From contig NZ_LR215049.1 in NCBI RefSeq assembly GCF_900660735.1, positions 372,001-436,000 on the forward strand: DNA of 64,000 nt. Reading direction: 5' to 3'. Under the pieces are notes generated by a model. That model was given only the letters and a program-made list of their open reading frames with translations. It did not search any database and had not been told where the DNA came from. The position numbers and the translations under genes are program-made. The DNA is from Metamycoplasma cloacale (GTDB lineage: Bacteria > Bacillota_I > Bacilli_A > Mycoplasmatales > Metamycoplasmataceae). This document shows, in pieces, positions 54,962 to 64,000 of the stretch. The number at the start of each line of letters is the position of its first letter. Positions within the stretch are counted from its first letter, which is position 1.

Positions 54962-55177
54962 TTATTTATGTCTAAAAACAATTCTTCCTTTAGTCATGTC
55001 ATATGGACTTAATTCCACATCTACAACGTCTCCTGGAATCATTTTAATGTTATGAAATGACATTTTTCCTGAGATAAATGCTTTAATTTCGATGCCATTA
55101 TCCAATAATACATCGTAATCTTTTGAAGAATGCATTTTTAGAATTTTTCCAGTCATTTTAATTGCGTCTTTTGCCAT
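54962..55177 (-). CDS. infA: Translation initiation factor IF-1
   Basis: 71-residue OB-fold protein that blocks the A site during initiation. [23 protein letters not shown] and [23 protein letters not shown] are typical. The ATG overlaps the map stop (TAATG). Confidence 0.98.
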   Translation of the reverse strand: MAKDAIKMTGKILKMHSSKDYDVLLDNGIEIKAFISGKMSFHNIKMIPGDVVDVELSPYDMTKGRIVFRHK

Positions 55178-55929
55178 TAAATATTATCTCCTGATAGAAT
55201 GTAGGCTTGATTGTTATCAATTAAGACTGTTTGTTCATAATGTGCTGTGTTATAACCTAATGGGTCATAGACAGTTCATTCATCTTTTTTAATCGCTACA
55301 TTCTTTGATTTTTGTAAGATCATAGGTTCAATGCAAATTACCATCCCATTTCGAATAATTGGACCACTGTTTGGTAATCCATCGTTAAATACATACGGAT
55401 CTTCATGTAATGATTTACCAATTCCGTGTCCGCAGTATTCATCAGGGGTATAAAAGCCTTGGCTTTTAATATATGAACCAATCGCATATGAAATATCTCC
55501 TATGCGTTTGCCAACTTCTATTGCATTAAAACCCGCATAGAAAGCGTCTTTAGCTACTTGAATTAATTTCTTATCTTCTTGCGTTATATTTCCTACTCCT
55601 TTAGTAAAAGCGGAGTCTGAATAATAACCATCTCAAATAGCTCCCATGTCAATTTTTACAATATCGCCGTCTTTAACGACATAATCGCTAGGAATTCCAT
55701 GGATTAATTCTTCGTTTACCGAGATACAACAGGTATTAGGAAATCCATATTGTCCTAAAAACGCTGGTTTAGCACCTCTTTTTCTTATTTCTTTAAAAGC
55801 GACGCTATCAATTTCTTTTAAAGAAACGCCTGGTCTTATGAAGTTATAAACAATTGTTTTCACTTCTGCCAAGATAGAACATGCTTTTTTGATCTTTTCA
55901 ATCTCGTATTGTGATTTGATTATGATCAT
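55177..55929 (-). CDS. map: Methionine aminopeptidase
   Basis: 250 residues; removes N-terminal Met from new proteins. Metal ligands are in order: [16 protein letters not shown] (two Asp), [13 protein letters not shown] (His), ICIEPMI (Glu) and YEQTVLI (Glu). The frame crosses UGA Trp in the first metal block. Overlaps the end of adk by ten bases. Confidence 0.98.
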
Positions 55930-56624
55930 TTTAAAGCCTTCTGTACGTCACTATACACTTTTTCGTATTCTTGATAACCATTTACTTCACTTAATATTTT
56001 CATGTCATTGTAGTAATCAATCAAGCATTTAGTTTGTTCTGAATAGATTGCCAAACGTTTTTTAATAACTTCAGGTTCGTCATCTAAACGTTTAATAATT
56101 GCTCCACCGCATTTATCACAAACGTTTTCATCTTTGGGTGGATTAAATTCAAGGTGATAAATCTTTTTACATTCAGAGCATATTCTACGTTTTGATAGAC
56201 GTTCAATAACCTGATCACTTGTAATGTTTAATAAAATAACTTTTCCAATATTAATACCCTTTGATTCAAGTGATTTAAGGAAATTAGCTTGTTCAAGGGT
56301 ACGTGGATAACCATCTAAAATAAATGGTTGTTTTTGTTTAACTAATTCAGATACTTTTGCTTCAACTAAACGATTAGTTAAAGAATCATCAACATATTTA
56401 CCCGAATCAAGAATTGATTTAATTTCTAAACCTAATGGTGTTTTGTTAGCAATTTCTTCTCTAAACATTTCACCAGTAGATAATTGATAATAACCATAGA
56501 CTTTAACTATTCTAGTAGCAATTGAACCTTTTCCAGCGCCAGGCGCACCTAGAAAAATGATATTAGGGTATTGGTTTTCATTGCTATTACAACAGCTTTT
56601 ATTTTTTTGACATTTAGCTATCAT
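55920..56624 (-). CDS. adk: Adenylate kinase with zinc-type LID and a Cys-rich N-terminal extension
   Basis: 234 residues; interconverts ADP with ATP and AMP. P-loop FLGAPGAGKGS is at about 25-35, that is after an unusual 20-residue lead MIAKCQKNKSCCNSNENQYP. LID cysteines: ICSECKKIYH and NVCDKCGG. DGYPRTLEQA is the AMP site. The frame ends Lys-Trp-Ser with Trp as UGA, inside map. No start nearer the P-loop exists, so the extension appears real. Confidence 0.96.
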
Positions 56625-58087
56625 ATTAAATCTTCTTCTTCCTCTCCATACATTTCTTTTAATTCACGAATCATTCTTCTTCTTCTTGATAATTCTTGCG
56701 ATTTATATCTTGCTTTCACTTGTTGAACAGTTTCATAAGCAGTTGATACAAGAATCATTATTGAAGTTCCACCAAACGAAATAGATGCAGGCATACCCAA
56801 CATTTGTTCAACGTAAGTAATACCACCTAAAATAATTAAATAGATTGATGAAAACAATGATAATCTGATAACTGAATCTAAAAGATAACTTTCTGTTTGT
56901 TCTCCTGGACGAATACCAGGAATGAATGTACTATTTTTTGCAAAATCTTCGGAAATCTTGTCAATTCTTGATTGTTGAATTCCTAATAAAATAGTTAATC
57001 CAAATGTAATCAGAATAAACAATAGAAAACCTAGAGGTTGCGTTAATTGAAGATTGCTATATACTCAATTGTAATATTTGGATGTATTGGGGTCCATTAC
57101 ATTAGCAATCATTGTTGGAACAGATAAAACCATTAAAGCGAAGATTACACTCATAATTCCGGCAGGATTTGCTTTAATTGGTAGAAAACTAAGTTCCTTT
57201 TCGTTTTTAGAAAGACCAGCACCAACTTGTTGAATTGGAATACGTCTTTCAGCGATGGTAAAGATAATAACAATTAATATTGTCAATCCATAACCTAATA
57301 GATATACGCAAAATTCAATTATTTCTTTCAATACAACAAAATCTTTTGAAGAGCTTGGTACGAAGAATTCGAAAGCGTGTTTGAATGTTGGAATTAAATT
57401 ACTTGCAATTCCAACAAAAATTAAGATACTAGTTCCATTCCCAACACCTTTGTTGGTAATTTGTTCTGATAAAAATAGAGCAAAGAATGAACCAGCAATT
57501 AAAATCGTAGGTAGGATAAAGTATCCATAAATTTGGTGACCTTTTGGACCTAAAATGGTATTAATTTCTTCAGCAAATCTAATCCCGAAACCTTGTTTAG
57601 GATTGATTAATGCTCTTGTTAGTAATAACGATTGTACAATTGCGAAAATAAAGGTGAAAAGGAAGGTAATTAAATTAATTTTAATCCTTCCTTGTGGCCC
57701 TGATTGACTCAAACGATGAATAGCAGGAAATGCCTTCGTTTGTAAAATCATCATCACTAAACTAGCGGAAATAAACGGACTTATTCCTAATGCAACGATA
57801 GAGAAATTTCTAATTCCCCCACCACCAACTAAGTTTAATATCCCGATAAAATCACCTTGGTTTAATTTATCTTTATTGACTAAGTTAACACCTGGAATTG
57901 TTATTGTTCCAGCCGCTAAGAAAACTACAACGATAGCTAACGTGAATAAAATCTTCTTGAATAAATCATGGTTTTTTCATCATTCGTTTCAAGAGTTACG
58001 ATTATTGTTGATAAACTTGTCAATTGCAAGTTTTCTTTCACTTTTATCATGACGTTGTTTTTTACTTAGTTTTGTTGATTTAGCCAT
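56618..58087 (-). CDS. secY: Preprotein translocase subunit SecY
   Basis: 489 residues, ten membrane helices. Opening FLAAGTITIPGVN, plug-side region GGGGIRNFSIVALGISPFISASLVMM, and the cytoplasmic loops with RIPIQQVGAG and GIRPGEQTESYL, which contact SecA and the ribosome. It ends in an acidic stretch with a final UGA Trp. Overlaps rplO (TAATG) and adk (ATG inside the tail). Confidence 0.98.
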
Positions 58088-58521
58088 TATTTAACCTCGA
58101 TTTTTCCTCCAACTTTTTCAATTGCTTCTTTAGCACTTTGTGAAAGTGTAGGAATTTGTACATTTAATTTTTTAGTTAGTGTTCCTTTACCTAAGATTTT
58201 TACAGGTAATGAACCTTTAATTAAATTGTGTGATGCAAGAGTTTCGTATGAAACAATTTCGTTTGCTTTATAAACTCTTTCAAGTTGTTCTAGGTTCACA
58301 ACTTGGTATTCCACGTGGTTTACGTTGTTAAATCCACGTTTTGGAATTCTTCTGAATAATGGGTTTTGTCCACCTTCAAATCCTAATCTAACTGTTGATC
58401 TTTTGGTTTGACCTGATTGTCCTCTACCTGCTTGTTTTCCTTTTCCTGCTGCATGTCCTCTACCAACACGGTGTTTTTCTTTTCTTGAACCTGCGGTTGG
58501 TTTTAAATTATGTAATTCCAT
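58087..58521 (-). CDS. rplO: 50S ribosomal protein L15
   Basis: 144 residues. MELHNLKPTAGSRKEKHRVGRG and GFEGGQNPLFRRIPKRGFNN are diagnostic. It follows rpsE directly; the rpmD (L30) gene usual at this place is absent. Confidence 0.98.
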   Translation of the reverse strand: MELHNLKPTAGSRKEKHRVGRGHAAGKGKQAGRGQSGQTKRSTVRLGFEGGQNPLFRRIPKRGFNNVNHVEYQVVNLEQLERVYKANEIVSYETLASHNLIKGSLPVKILGKGTLTKKLNVQIPTLSQSAKEAIEKVGGKIEVK

Positions 58522-58553
58522 AAATTTTTTCCTTTCTTATTTCTTATTAATGA

Positions 58554-59198
58554 TTATTTAGAAAGTAAATGTTTTACGTCAATATCACGTAATTTAGCAA
58601 TTTCGTCTGCAGTTTTAACTTTTTTAAGGGCATTTACAGTAGCTTGAACAATGTTTTGTTTAGTTCTTGAACCATAAGTTTTGGTTGAAATATCTGTATA
58701 ACCAGCTAATTCAACAACAGCACGTACAGTTCCTGAAGCAATGATCCCTGCTCCTTTAGGTGCTGGACGTAGTTGTACTTTTGATGCTAAGAATTTTTCT
58801 TGGATTTCATGTGGAATTGTTCCATTTACGATTGGAACAACGATAATATTTTTTTGTGCATCTTTAATTGCTTTTTTAATTGCGTCTTGTACTTCGTTTG
58901 CTTTACCGTGTCCAAAACCAACTTTTCCTTTTTTATCTCCAACTACAACGTATGCAGAGAATGAAAATCTTCTTCCACCCTTAACAACAGTTGTAACTCT
59001 GGCAATGTCAACAACTTTTTCTTCAAATTGTTGAACAGGAGCGGTTGTTTTAGGAGTGAATTGTTTTGCTTTACGTACTGGTTTAACAGCGGGTTGTTTC
59101 TTTTCTTTATCTTCGGTTGATTTAACAGCTGCTACAACTTTGGTTGCAGAAGATTTAACTTCTTTAACAGCTTCTTTTTTCTTTAGTTCTTCGGCCAT
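58554..59198 (-). CDS. rpsE: 30S ribosomal protein S5 with Lys/Ala-rich N-terminal extension
   Basis: 214 residues. The core starts near residue 60 ([30 protein letters not shown]) and includes [26 protein letters not shown]. The first 55 residues are low-complexity and charged ([15 protein letters not shown]...). Coupled to rplR. Confidence 0.98.
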   Translation of the reverse strand: MAEELKKKEAVKEVKSSATKVVAAVKSTEDKEKKQPAVKPVRKAKQFTPKTTAPVQQFEEKVVDIARVTTVVKGGRRFSFSAYVVVGDKKGKVGFGHGKANEVQDAIKKAIKDAQKNIIVVPIVNGTIPHEIQEKFLASKVQLRPAPKGAGIIASGTVRAVVELAGYTDISTKTYGSRTKQNIVQATVNALKKVKTADEIAKLRDIDVKHLLSK

Positions 59199-59551
59199 TA
59201 GAATTTAATCCCTTCTTCTCTTAATACTTCGCAAAATGCTGCTAATTTTCCGTGATAAATGTAACCTGATCTGTCAAAGACGATTTTTGTAATTTTTTTA
59301 GCTTTTAGTAATTGAGCAAATTCTTTAGCAACTAATTTTACTGATGCAATGTTATTTCCTTTAATATCGCTTGGTAAGTTGTGTGTTGATGAAGAAACTA
59401 ATGTTGTATGAGTTGCATCGTTAACTGCTTGAGCATAGAAATTGTGTAATGATTTATATACACATACACGTGGAGTTTCAGCACTTCCTTGTGCTAATTT
59501 ATTTCTAATTTTTAAGTGTTTTGCTTTACGTTTTAAATTTCTTGATAACAT
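59198..59551 (-). CDS. rplR: 50S ribosomal protein L18
   Basis: 117 residues; binds 5S r[30 protein letters not shown] and [26 protein letters not shown] are typical. AAGGAG before the ATG. Confidence 0.98.
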   Translation of the reverse strand: MLSRNLKRKAKHLKIRNKLAQGSAETPRVCVYKSLHNFYAQAVNDATHTTLVSSSTHNLPSDIKGNNIASVKLVAKEFAQLLKAKKITKIVFDRSGYIYHGKLAAFCEVLREEGIKF

Positions 59552-59572
59552 AAATTTTCTCCTTAAATTAAA

Positions 59573-60112
59573 CTACTTAGAAGCAGTCTTTCCTTCTTTA
59601 CGACGTACAACTTCATCTTTATACATAATACCTTTTCCTGAATAAGGACTTGGTTTTCTAATTTTTCTTACATTAGCTGCAAATTCACCAACTGCTTGTT
59701 TATCAATACCTGAAATAACGATATTTGTAGGTTTTGGAACTTCAACTTTTAAGTTGCTTGGAACTGAAATCATCACAGGGTGTGAATAACCAGCAATAAT
59801 TTCAATTTCTGTTCCTTTAAGAGTTGCTTTATAACCAACCCCTTTGATTTCGATTTCTTTTTTGTAACCTTCTGAAACACCAATTAACATGTTTTTGATT
59901 AATGCGTTTGTGGTTCCATGCAATTGTTTTGTACTTTTTTCTTCGTTTTGTCTTAAAGTTTTAATTTCATTATTTTCAACTACAACATCGATTAATTTAG
60001 AGAATGTATATTCAAGTTTTCCTAATTTACCTGAAACAGTAATTGTATTTTGGTTTAAAGATACTTCAACGCCTTTAGGGATTTCTAAAATTCTTCTACC
60101 AATTCTAGACAT
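59573..60112 (-). CDS. rplF: 50S ribosomal protein L6
   Basis: 179 residues. Starts MSRIGRRILEIPKGVEV and ends RKPSPYSGKGIMYKDEVVRRKEGKTASK. The ATG at 60112 matches the family start; an upstream TTG is not needed. No ribosome binding site, coupled to rpsH. Confidence 0.98.
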   Translation of the reverse strand: MSRIGRRILEIPKGVEVSLNQNTITVSGKLGKLEYTFSKLIDVVVENNEIKTLRQNEEKSTKQLHGTTNALIKNMLIGVSEGYKKEIEIKGVGYKATLKGTEIEIIAGYSHPVMISVPSNLKVEVPKPTNIVISGIDKQAVGEFAANVRKIRKPSPYSGKGIMYKDEVVRRKEGKTASK

Positions 60113-60117
60113 AATAA

Positions 60118-60534
60118 CTATCAAATGAAAGCAACAACTTCGCCGCCAACATTTGCCTTTCTAGCTTCTTTATCAGTTAATAAACCTTTTGATGTTGAAA
60201 TAATTGCTGTACCAAAACCGCTTAATACTCTTGGTAATTTTTCTGCTGATGAATATACTTTTAATCCTGGTTTTGAAACTCTTTTAATACCTGAAATTGC
60301 AGATTGGTTTTGGTTTAAACCTTTGTATTTTAAGGTTATTTTCAATTGTTTGAAGTGGTTTGATTCAGATGGTTGTAACACTTCATAATCTACAATGTAA
60401 CCTTCTTTTTTAATAATTGCTAGAATTTCTTCTTTTTTGTTTGAGTGTGGTAATACAACTTCGTGATATTTTCTTGAAATTGCATTTTTCATTCTAACAA
60501 ACATATCTGCTATTGGATCTGTAATAATAGCCAT
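60118..60534 (-). CDS. rpsH: 30S ribosomal protein S8
   Basis: 138 residues. [22 protein letters not shown] and [26 protein letters not shown]; the terminal Trp, conserved in the family, is UGA followed by TAG. The ATG at 60534 is the family start. Confidence 0.98.
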
Positions 60535-60536
60535 GA

Positions 60537-60722
60537 TTATCAACTCGCTTTCTTAACGCCAGGAATTTTTCCTTCGTGTGCTAATTCTCTAAAACAAATA
60601 CGACAAATTTTGTATTTTCTTAAAACTGCATGAACTCTTCCACAAATTTGACATCTTGTGTATTTTCTTACACCAAATTTTGGTTCGCGTTCAGCTTTAA
60701 CCATTAATGCTTTTCTTGCCAT
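60537..60722 (-). CDS. rpsN: 30S ribosomal protein S14, zinc type
   Basis: 61 residues with CQICGR and CRICFR zinc pairs. The conserved final Trp is UGA followed by TAA. Confidence 0.98.
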
Positions 60723-60735
60723 ACATTAATCCTTT

Positions 60736-61284
60736 CTATTGTGCCTTGGTAAATGGCATTCCTAAGTGTTTCAATAAAGCAAACGCTTCTTTATCTGATT
60801 TTGCATTGGTTACAATAATTACATCCATTCCCTTTAATTTACGAATTTTGTCAAAACTAATTTCAGGGAAAATAATTTCTTCTTTAATACCTAAAGCGTA
60901 GTTACCTCTACCGTCAAAGCTCTTGGTACTAATTCCGTTAAAGTCACGCACACGAGGTAGAGCTACTTCAATTAATTTAGTTAAGAATGATCATGCTCTA
61001 TCACGTCTTAATGTAACTTTACCTCCCATTGGCATACCTTCACGTAATTTTCATGATGCTAATGATTTTTTAGCAACTGTTTGATATGGTTTTTGACCTG
61101 TAATTTGAGTTAATTCAGTCATAACTTCTTCAATGGCTTTTGAGTTAGATACTTCATTACCAGCTGTCATGTTGATAACGATTTTAACAATTCTAGGAGC
61201 TTGCATAACTGATGAATAGTTAAATTCTTTAACAAGTTCTGGACGAATTTCGTTTAAGTATTTTAATTCTAATGCTGATTTCAT
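60736..61284 (-). CDS. rplE: 50S ribosomal protein L5
   Basis: 182 residues. [18 protein letters not shown], the [22 protein letters not shown] block with UGA Trp, and DIIIVT-like ending [24 protein letters not shown] before the ATG. Confidence 0.98.
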
Positions 61285-61296
61285 ATACTCTCCCTA

Positions 61297-61632
61297 TTAA
61301 ACTGTTTTGTTTACCTTTCTCATAAGTCTTTGTTTTTTGTTTGATTTAGCATCAACTTTAAAACCAATTTTTGTGCCAACTGATGGTTGACCTTGTGCAC
61401 CTTTTTTAAGTAAATAAGCAACTTTTGATACATGAATTGGATATTCTTTTTTCTCAATTTTTCCTTGTTGGTTTTCTTGAGAAGGTTTGTGGTGTTTTAC
61501 TTTGATATTAACGTCTTTTACTGTAACTGTTTGTTTTTTAACGTCAGTTGCAATAACAGCACCGTATTTACCCTTTGAATTACCAGATAAGATTAAAACC
61601 ATATCATTTTTCTTAATTTTTGCTTGAGCCAT
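61297..61632 (-). CDS. rplX: 50S ribosomal protein L24
   Basis: 111 residues with the KOW motif KKNDMVLILSGNSKGKYGAVIATD. GGAGG ten bases before the ATG. Confidence 0.98.
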   Translation of the reverse strand: MAQAKIKKNDMVLILSGNSKGKYGAVIATDVKKQTVTVKDVNIKVKHHKPSQENQQGKIEKKEYPIHVSKVAYLLKKGAQGQPSVGTKIGFKVDAKSNKKQRLMRKVNKTV

Positions 61633-61633
61633 T

Positions 61634-62002
61634 TTATAAAACCTCCGGAGCTAAAGAAATAATTTTTGTATATCCTTTATCTCTTAATTCTCTAGCAACA
61701 GGTCCAAATACCCGTGTTCCTCTTAATGAACCATCTTCTTTGATTAATACAACTGCATTATCATCGAATTTAATGTATGATCCATTTTCTCTTCTTAGTC
61801 CTCTTTTTGTTCTAACAATAACAGCTTTTAATACTTGACCTTCTTTAACAACACCAGTTGGAATCGCTTTTTTAACAGTAACAACTACAACATCACCGAT
61901 GTTTGTACTTCTTACTAATGATCCACCTAGGTTTTTAATAACCATAACTTCTTTTGCACCTGAGTTATCAGCTACATTACATCTTGAAAATTCTCTAAGC
62001 AT
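61634..62002 (-). CDS. rplN: 50S ribosomal protein L14
   Basis: 122 residues. [22 protein letters not shown] and [29 protein letters not shown] are diagnostic. Overlaps rpsQ by eight bases. Confidence 0.99.
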   Translation of the reverse strand: MLREFSRCNVADNSGAKEVMVIKNLGGSLVRSTNIGDVVVVTVKKAIPTGVVKEGQVLKAVIVRTKRGLRRENGSYIKFDDNAVVLIKEDGSLRGTRVFGPVARELRDKGYTKIISLAPEVL

Positions 62003-62291
62003 TTAGTTCTACCTCTTCAATAGCTTCTACTGCATGTGATTTAATTTCAACTAATCTGAAGTGTTTGGTTTTTGATAAAGGACGAGTTTCTTGAATTTTT
62101 ACAAAATCTCCAACTTTTGCTTCATTTCTTTCGTCATGTACAGCAAATTTCTTTGATTTTTTGAAACGTTTTGAATATAATGGGTGTTTTTCGTATGTTT
62201 CCACTAAAACAGTAATTGTCTTGTTGTTTTTAGTACTTACAACAGTCCCAACAAGAGTTTTACGGTGGTTTTCTCTAATTTGTGCTTCCAT
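61995..62291 (-). CDS. rpsQ: 30S ribosomal protein S17
   Basis: 98 residues. [40 protein letters not shown] and [23 protein letters not shown] are typical, with a short C-terminal extension. Confidence 0.98.
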   Translation of the reverse strand: MEAQIRENHRKTLVGTVVSTKNNKTITVLVETYEKHPLYSKRFKKSKKFAVHDERNEAKVGDFVKIQETRPLSKTKHFRLVEIKSHAVEAIEEVELNA

Positions 62292-62494
62292 TATTTAACT
62301 TCCTTTTCATTTTTTTTCATGTTTAATGCTGTTAATGTTCTAGCAATATCTTTTTTAACTAAGTTGATTTTATGGGTTTGGTCTAATTGTCTTGTTGCGT
62401 TTTTAAAACGTAGAGCAAATAATTCAGCTTTTAGTTCAGCTAATAATTCATTTAATTCTTTAACTGATTTTTTAGATAAATCTGTATAAGACAT
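62291..62494 (-). CDS. rpmC: 50S ribosomal protein L29
   Basis: 67 residues. [38 protein letters not shown] is the L29 helix pair. Overlaps rplP and rpsQ stops and starts. Confidence 0.97.
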   Translation of the reverse strand: MSYTDLSKKSVKELNELLAELKAELFALRFKNATRQLDQTHKINLVKKDIARTLTALNMKKNEKEVK

Positions 62495-62925
62495 TATTTA
62501 GCCTCACTTTCTGTTGTTTCTTTAGCTACGATTTTTCATGTTACTGGTAATTTGTGTCCACCTAATCTTAAGGCGTCTTTCATTGTATCTACAGTGTTTC
62601 CTTGTACTTCAAACATCACTGTTCCTTCTTTAACTACTGCAAATCATTCATCTGGAGCACCTTTACCTGATCCCATACGTACACCAATTGGTTTAGAGGT
62701 TTTTGACATGTGTGGGAAAATTTTAATAATAACTTTTCCTTCACGTCCCATACGTCTAGTAATCGCAATACGGGCAGCTTCGATTTGTCTTGCACTAATT
62801 CAGTTTGAAGAAGTTGATTTTAATCCAAATTCACCAAATGTTACTGTGTTATTTCTTGATGCTTTGGTTTTGTCGTGACGAATACGGAACATTTTTCTGT
62901 GTTTAGTTCTTTTTGGTTGAAGCAT
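62494..62925 (-). CDS. rplP: 50S ribosomal protein L16
   Basis: 143 residues. [29 protein letters not shown] and [19 protein letters not shown] (UGA Trp) identify it. Starts 23 bases before the rpsC stop in another frame, with AAGGTGGTGA just upstream. Confidence 0.98.
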
Positions 62926-63631
62926 GTTCGTCACCACCTTTTCTTGTTGCTTTTCTTACAGGTTTTTCTTCAATAGCTTCTTCTTTAACATCGGTTAAAA
63001 TTTCGCCTAATGAAACTCATACTTTAACCCCTAAAATACCATACGTTGTTTTTGCAGTTGTAACTGCATAGTCAACGTTTTGTCTTAAGGTGTGAAGTTT
63101 CATTTCACCTTCTGTATATCCTTCGGTTCTGGCCATATCAACACCATTTAAACGTCCTGATACAGAGGTTTTAATACCTTTAGCTCCAGCTTTCATTGCT
63201 GTTCTGATAGCAAATTTTTGTGCTAATCTGAAGCTTCCACGGTTTTCTAATTTAATTGCAATTTCTTCTGCTAATAATCTTGCATTAATTTCTGGTTTTT
63301 TAAGTTCGATAACTTCGATACTTAATTTAGCATTTTTGTTTTTAATCGCTTTTTGAATACCCAATGTTAGGGCTTTAATGTTTTCGCCATTTGTACCTAA
63401 AACTGCTGCTGGTTTTGCTGTATAAACATATACAAAGATATGTCCTGATTGATCTCTTTTAATTTGTACTTTACCAATTAATAATTCACGAACTTTTTTA
63501 TCAAGAAAATCGTAAATTTTTTGATCTTCTAATAATAAAGAAGCAAATTGTTGTTTGTCAGCATATCAAGTGGTGTTATGTGGTTTAGTAATACCATAAC
63601 GAAAACCATTTGGATTAACTTTTTGACCCAT
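62903..63631 (-). CDS. rpsC: 30S ribosomal protein S3
   Basis: 242 residues. [22 protein letters not shown], the KH domain [10 protein letters not shown], and the [18 protein letters not shown] block. UGA Trp in several places. A short basic C-terminal tail is added. The ATG overlaps the rplV stop. Confidence 0.98.
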
Positions 63632-64000
63632 TATTTGTCTCCTTTACTTTTAGTTGTTGTTTTTTTGGTTGTACTGGTTGATTTTTTTGCAGTAGTTTTA
63701 GCTGTTGATTTTGAACTTTCTTTTGAACTAGTAGATTTTGTTGTCTTCTTTTCTGGTTTTGTCTCAACAGTTTTTTCTTCTTTAGCTTCTTCTTCAATCA
63801 TGTTGATTAATTCATCACCTGAAGCCAATTCAGAAACTTCGATGTAGAAATGTGATGTTCTTTTTAGAATTTGGTATGCTCTTCCTTGTGAGTGTGGTTG
63901 GTATCTTTTTAAAGTAGGTCCTTCATTTACAAGAAGTTTTGTAATGTATAACTTAGTTGCGTTCAAACCATTGTTGTTTGTTGCGTTAGCAATTGCTGAA
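63631..64000 (-). CDS. rplV: 50S ribosomal protein L22, 3' part, with low-complexity tail (runs off right edge)
   Basis: The 5' end lies beyond base 64000. The visible part shows the L22 end ([39 protein letters not shown]...[12 protein letters not shown]) and then about 60 residues rich in Lys, Thr, Ser and Ala that are not part of the normal L22 fold. First visible gene of the supercluster. Confidence 0.97.
   Translation of the reverse strand, partial: SAIANATNNNGLNATKLYITKLLVNEGPTLKRYQPHSQGRAYQILKRTSHFYIEVSELASGDELINMIEEEAKEEKTVETKPEKKTTKSTSSKESSKSTAKTTAKKSTSTTKKTTTKSKGDK

Overview
The window is a piece of a mycoplasma (Mollicutes) chromosome. The DNA is very AT-rich, genes are tightly packed, and nearly every tryptophan in conserved proteins is encoded by UGA, so most genes only read through with translation table 4. 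No cell-wall genes are seen. The two rRNA units lie in tandem with no linked 5S gene, and the 23S genes carry the bases linked to intrinsic macrolide resistance. These traits fit the M. hominis phylogroup (Mycoplasmopsis, Metamycoplasma, Mesomycoplasma). I cannot name the species from the sequence alone.

Almost everything is on the minus strand. From low to high coordinates: metG start and trmN6; a convergent plus-strand thiol peroxidase; rpoC-rpoB and rplL-rplJ; degV; divergent plus-strand tyrS and a PLP racemase; a small membrane protein, tRNA-Ile, rpsI-rplM and rsmE; a reduced division cluster mraZ-rsmH-(FtsA-like) with no ftsZ; tRNA genes; two near-identical 16S-23S units (19.8-24.6 kb and 24.8-29.6 kb); greA, a membrane protein, DUF1292, ruvX, alaS and mnmA; an orphan C5 DNA methyltransferase; infC-rpmI-rplT with an attenuated leader; a nadD-yqeK fusion, dinB, sufU-sufS, tlyA and nusB; ymdB and recA; pheT-pheS and rarA; three poorly known genes (a Cys-rich tail-anchored protein, a NERD-like protein and a YgjP-like metalloprotease); rpsT (plus strand), rpmF; and the rplQ-rpoA-rpsK-rpsM-rpmJ-infA-map-adk-secY-rplO ... 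rplV ribosomal supercluster, which runs off the right edge.

The genes are mainly information processing: transcription (rpoA, rpoB, rpoC, greA, nusB), translation (about 25 ribosomal proteins, IF1, IF3, rRNA, tRNAs, four synthetases), rRNA/tRNA modification (RsmE, RsmH, TrmN6, TlyA, MnmA), and repair (RecA, RarA, RuvX, DinB). Sulfur supply is represented by SufS-SufU next to the genes that need it, and NAD supply by NadD-YqeK.

The most interesting signals are regulatory. Five genes have a TATAAT-like box only 6-9 bases from the ATG and no Shine-Dalgarno, so they look leaderless. mraZ has TGGGA boxes at 10-base spacing that overlap its own ribosome binding site. rsmH appears to start at ATA, infC at ATT and sufU at TTG. 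The two rRNA units diverge exactly at the -10 box (TATAAT versus TAAAAT). Thiol peroxidase has lost its resolving cysteine. I see no mobile elements, CRISPR arrays or prophage.
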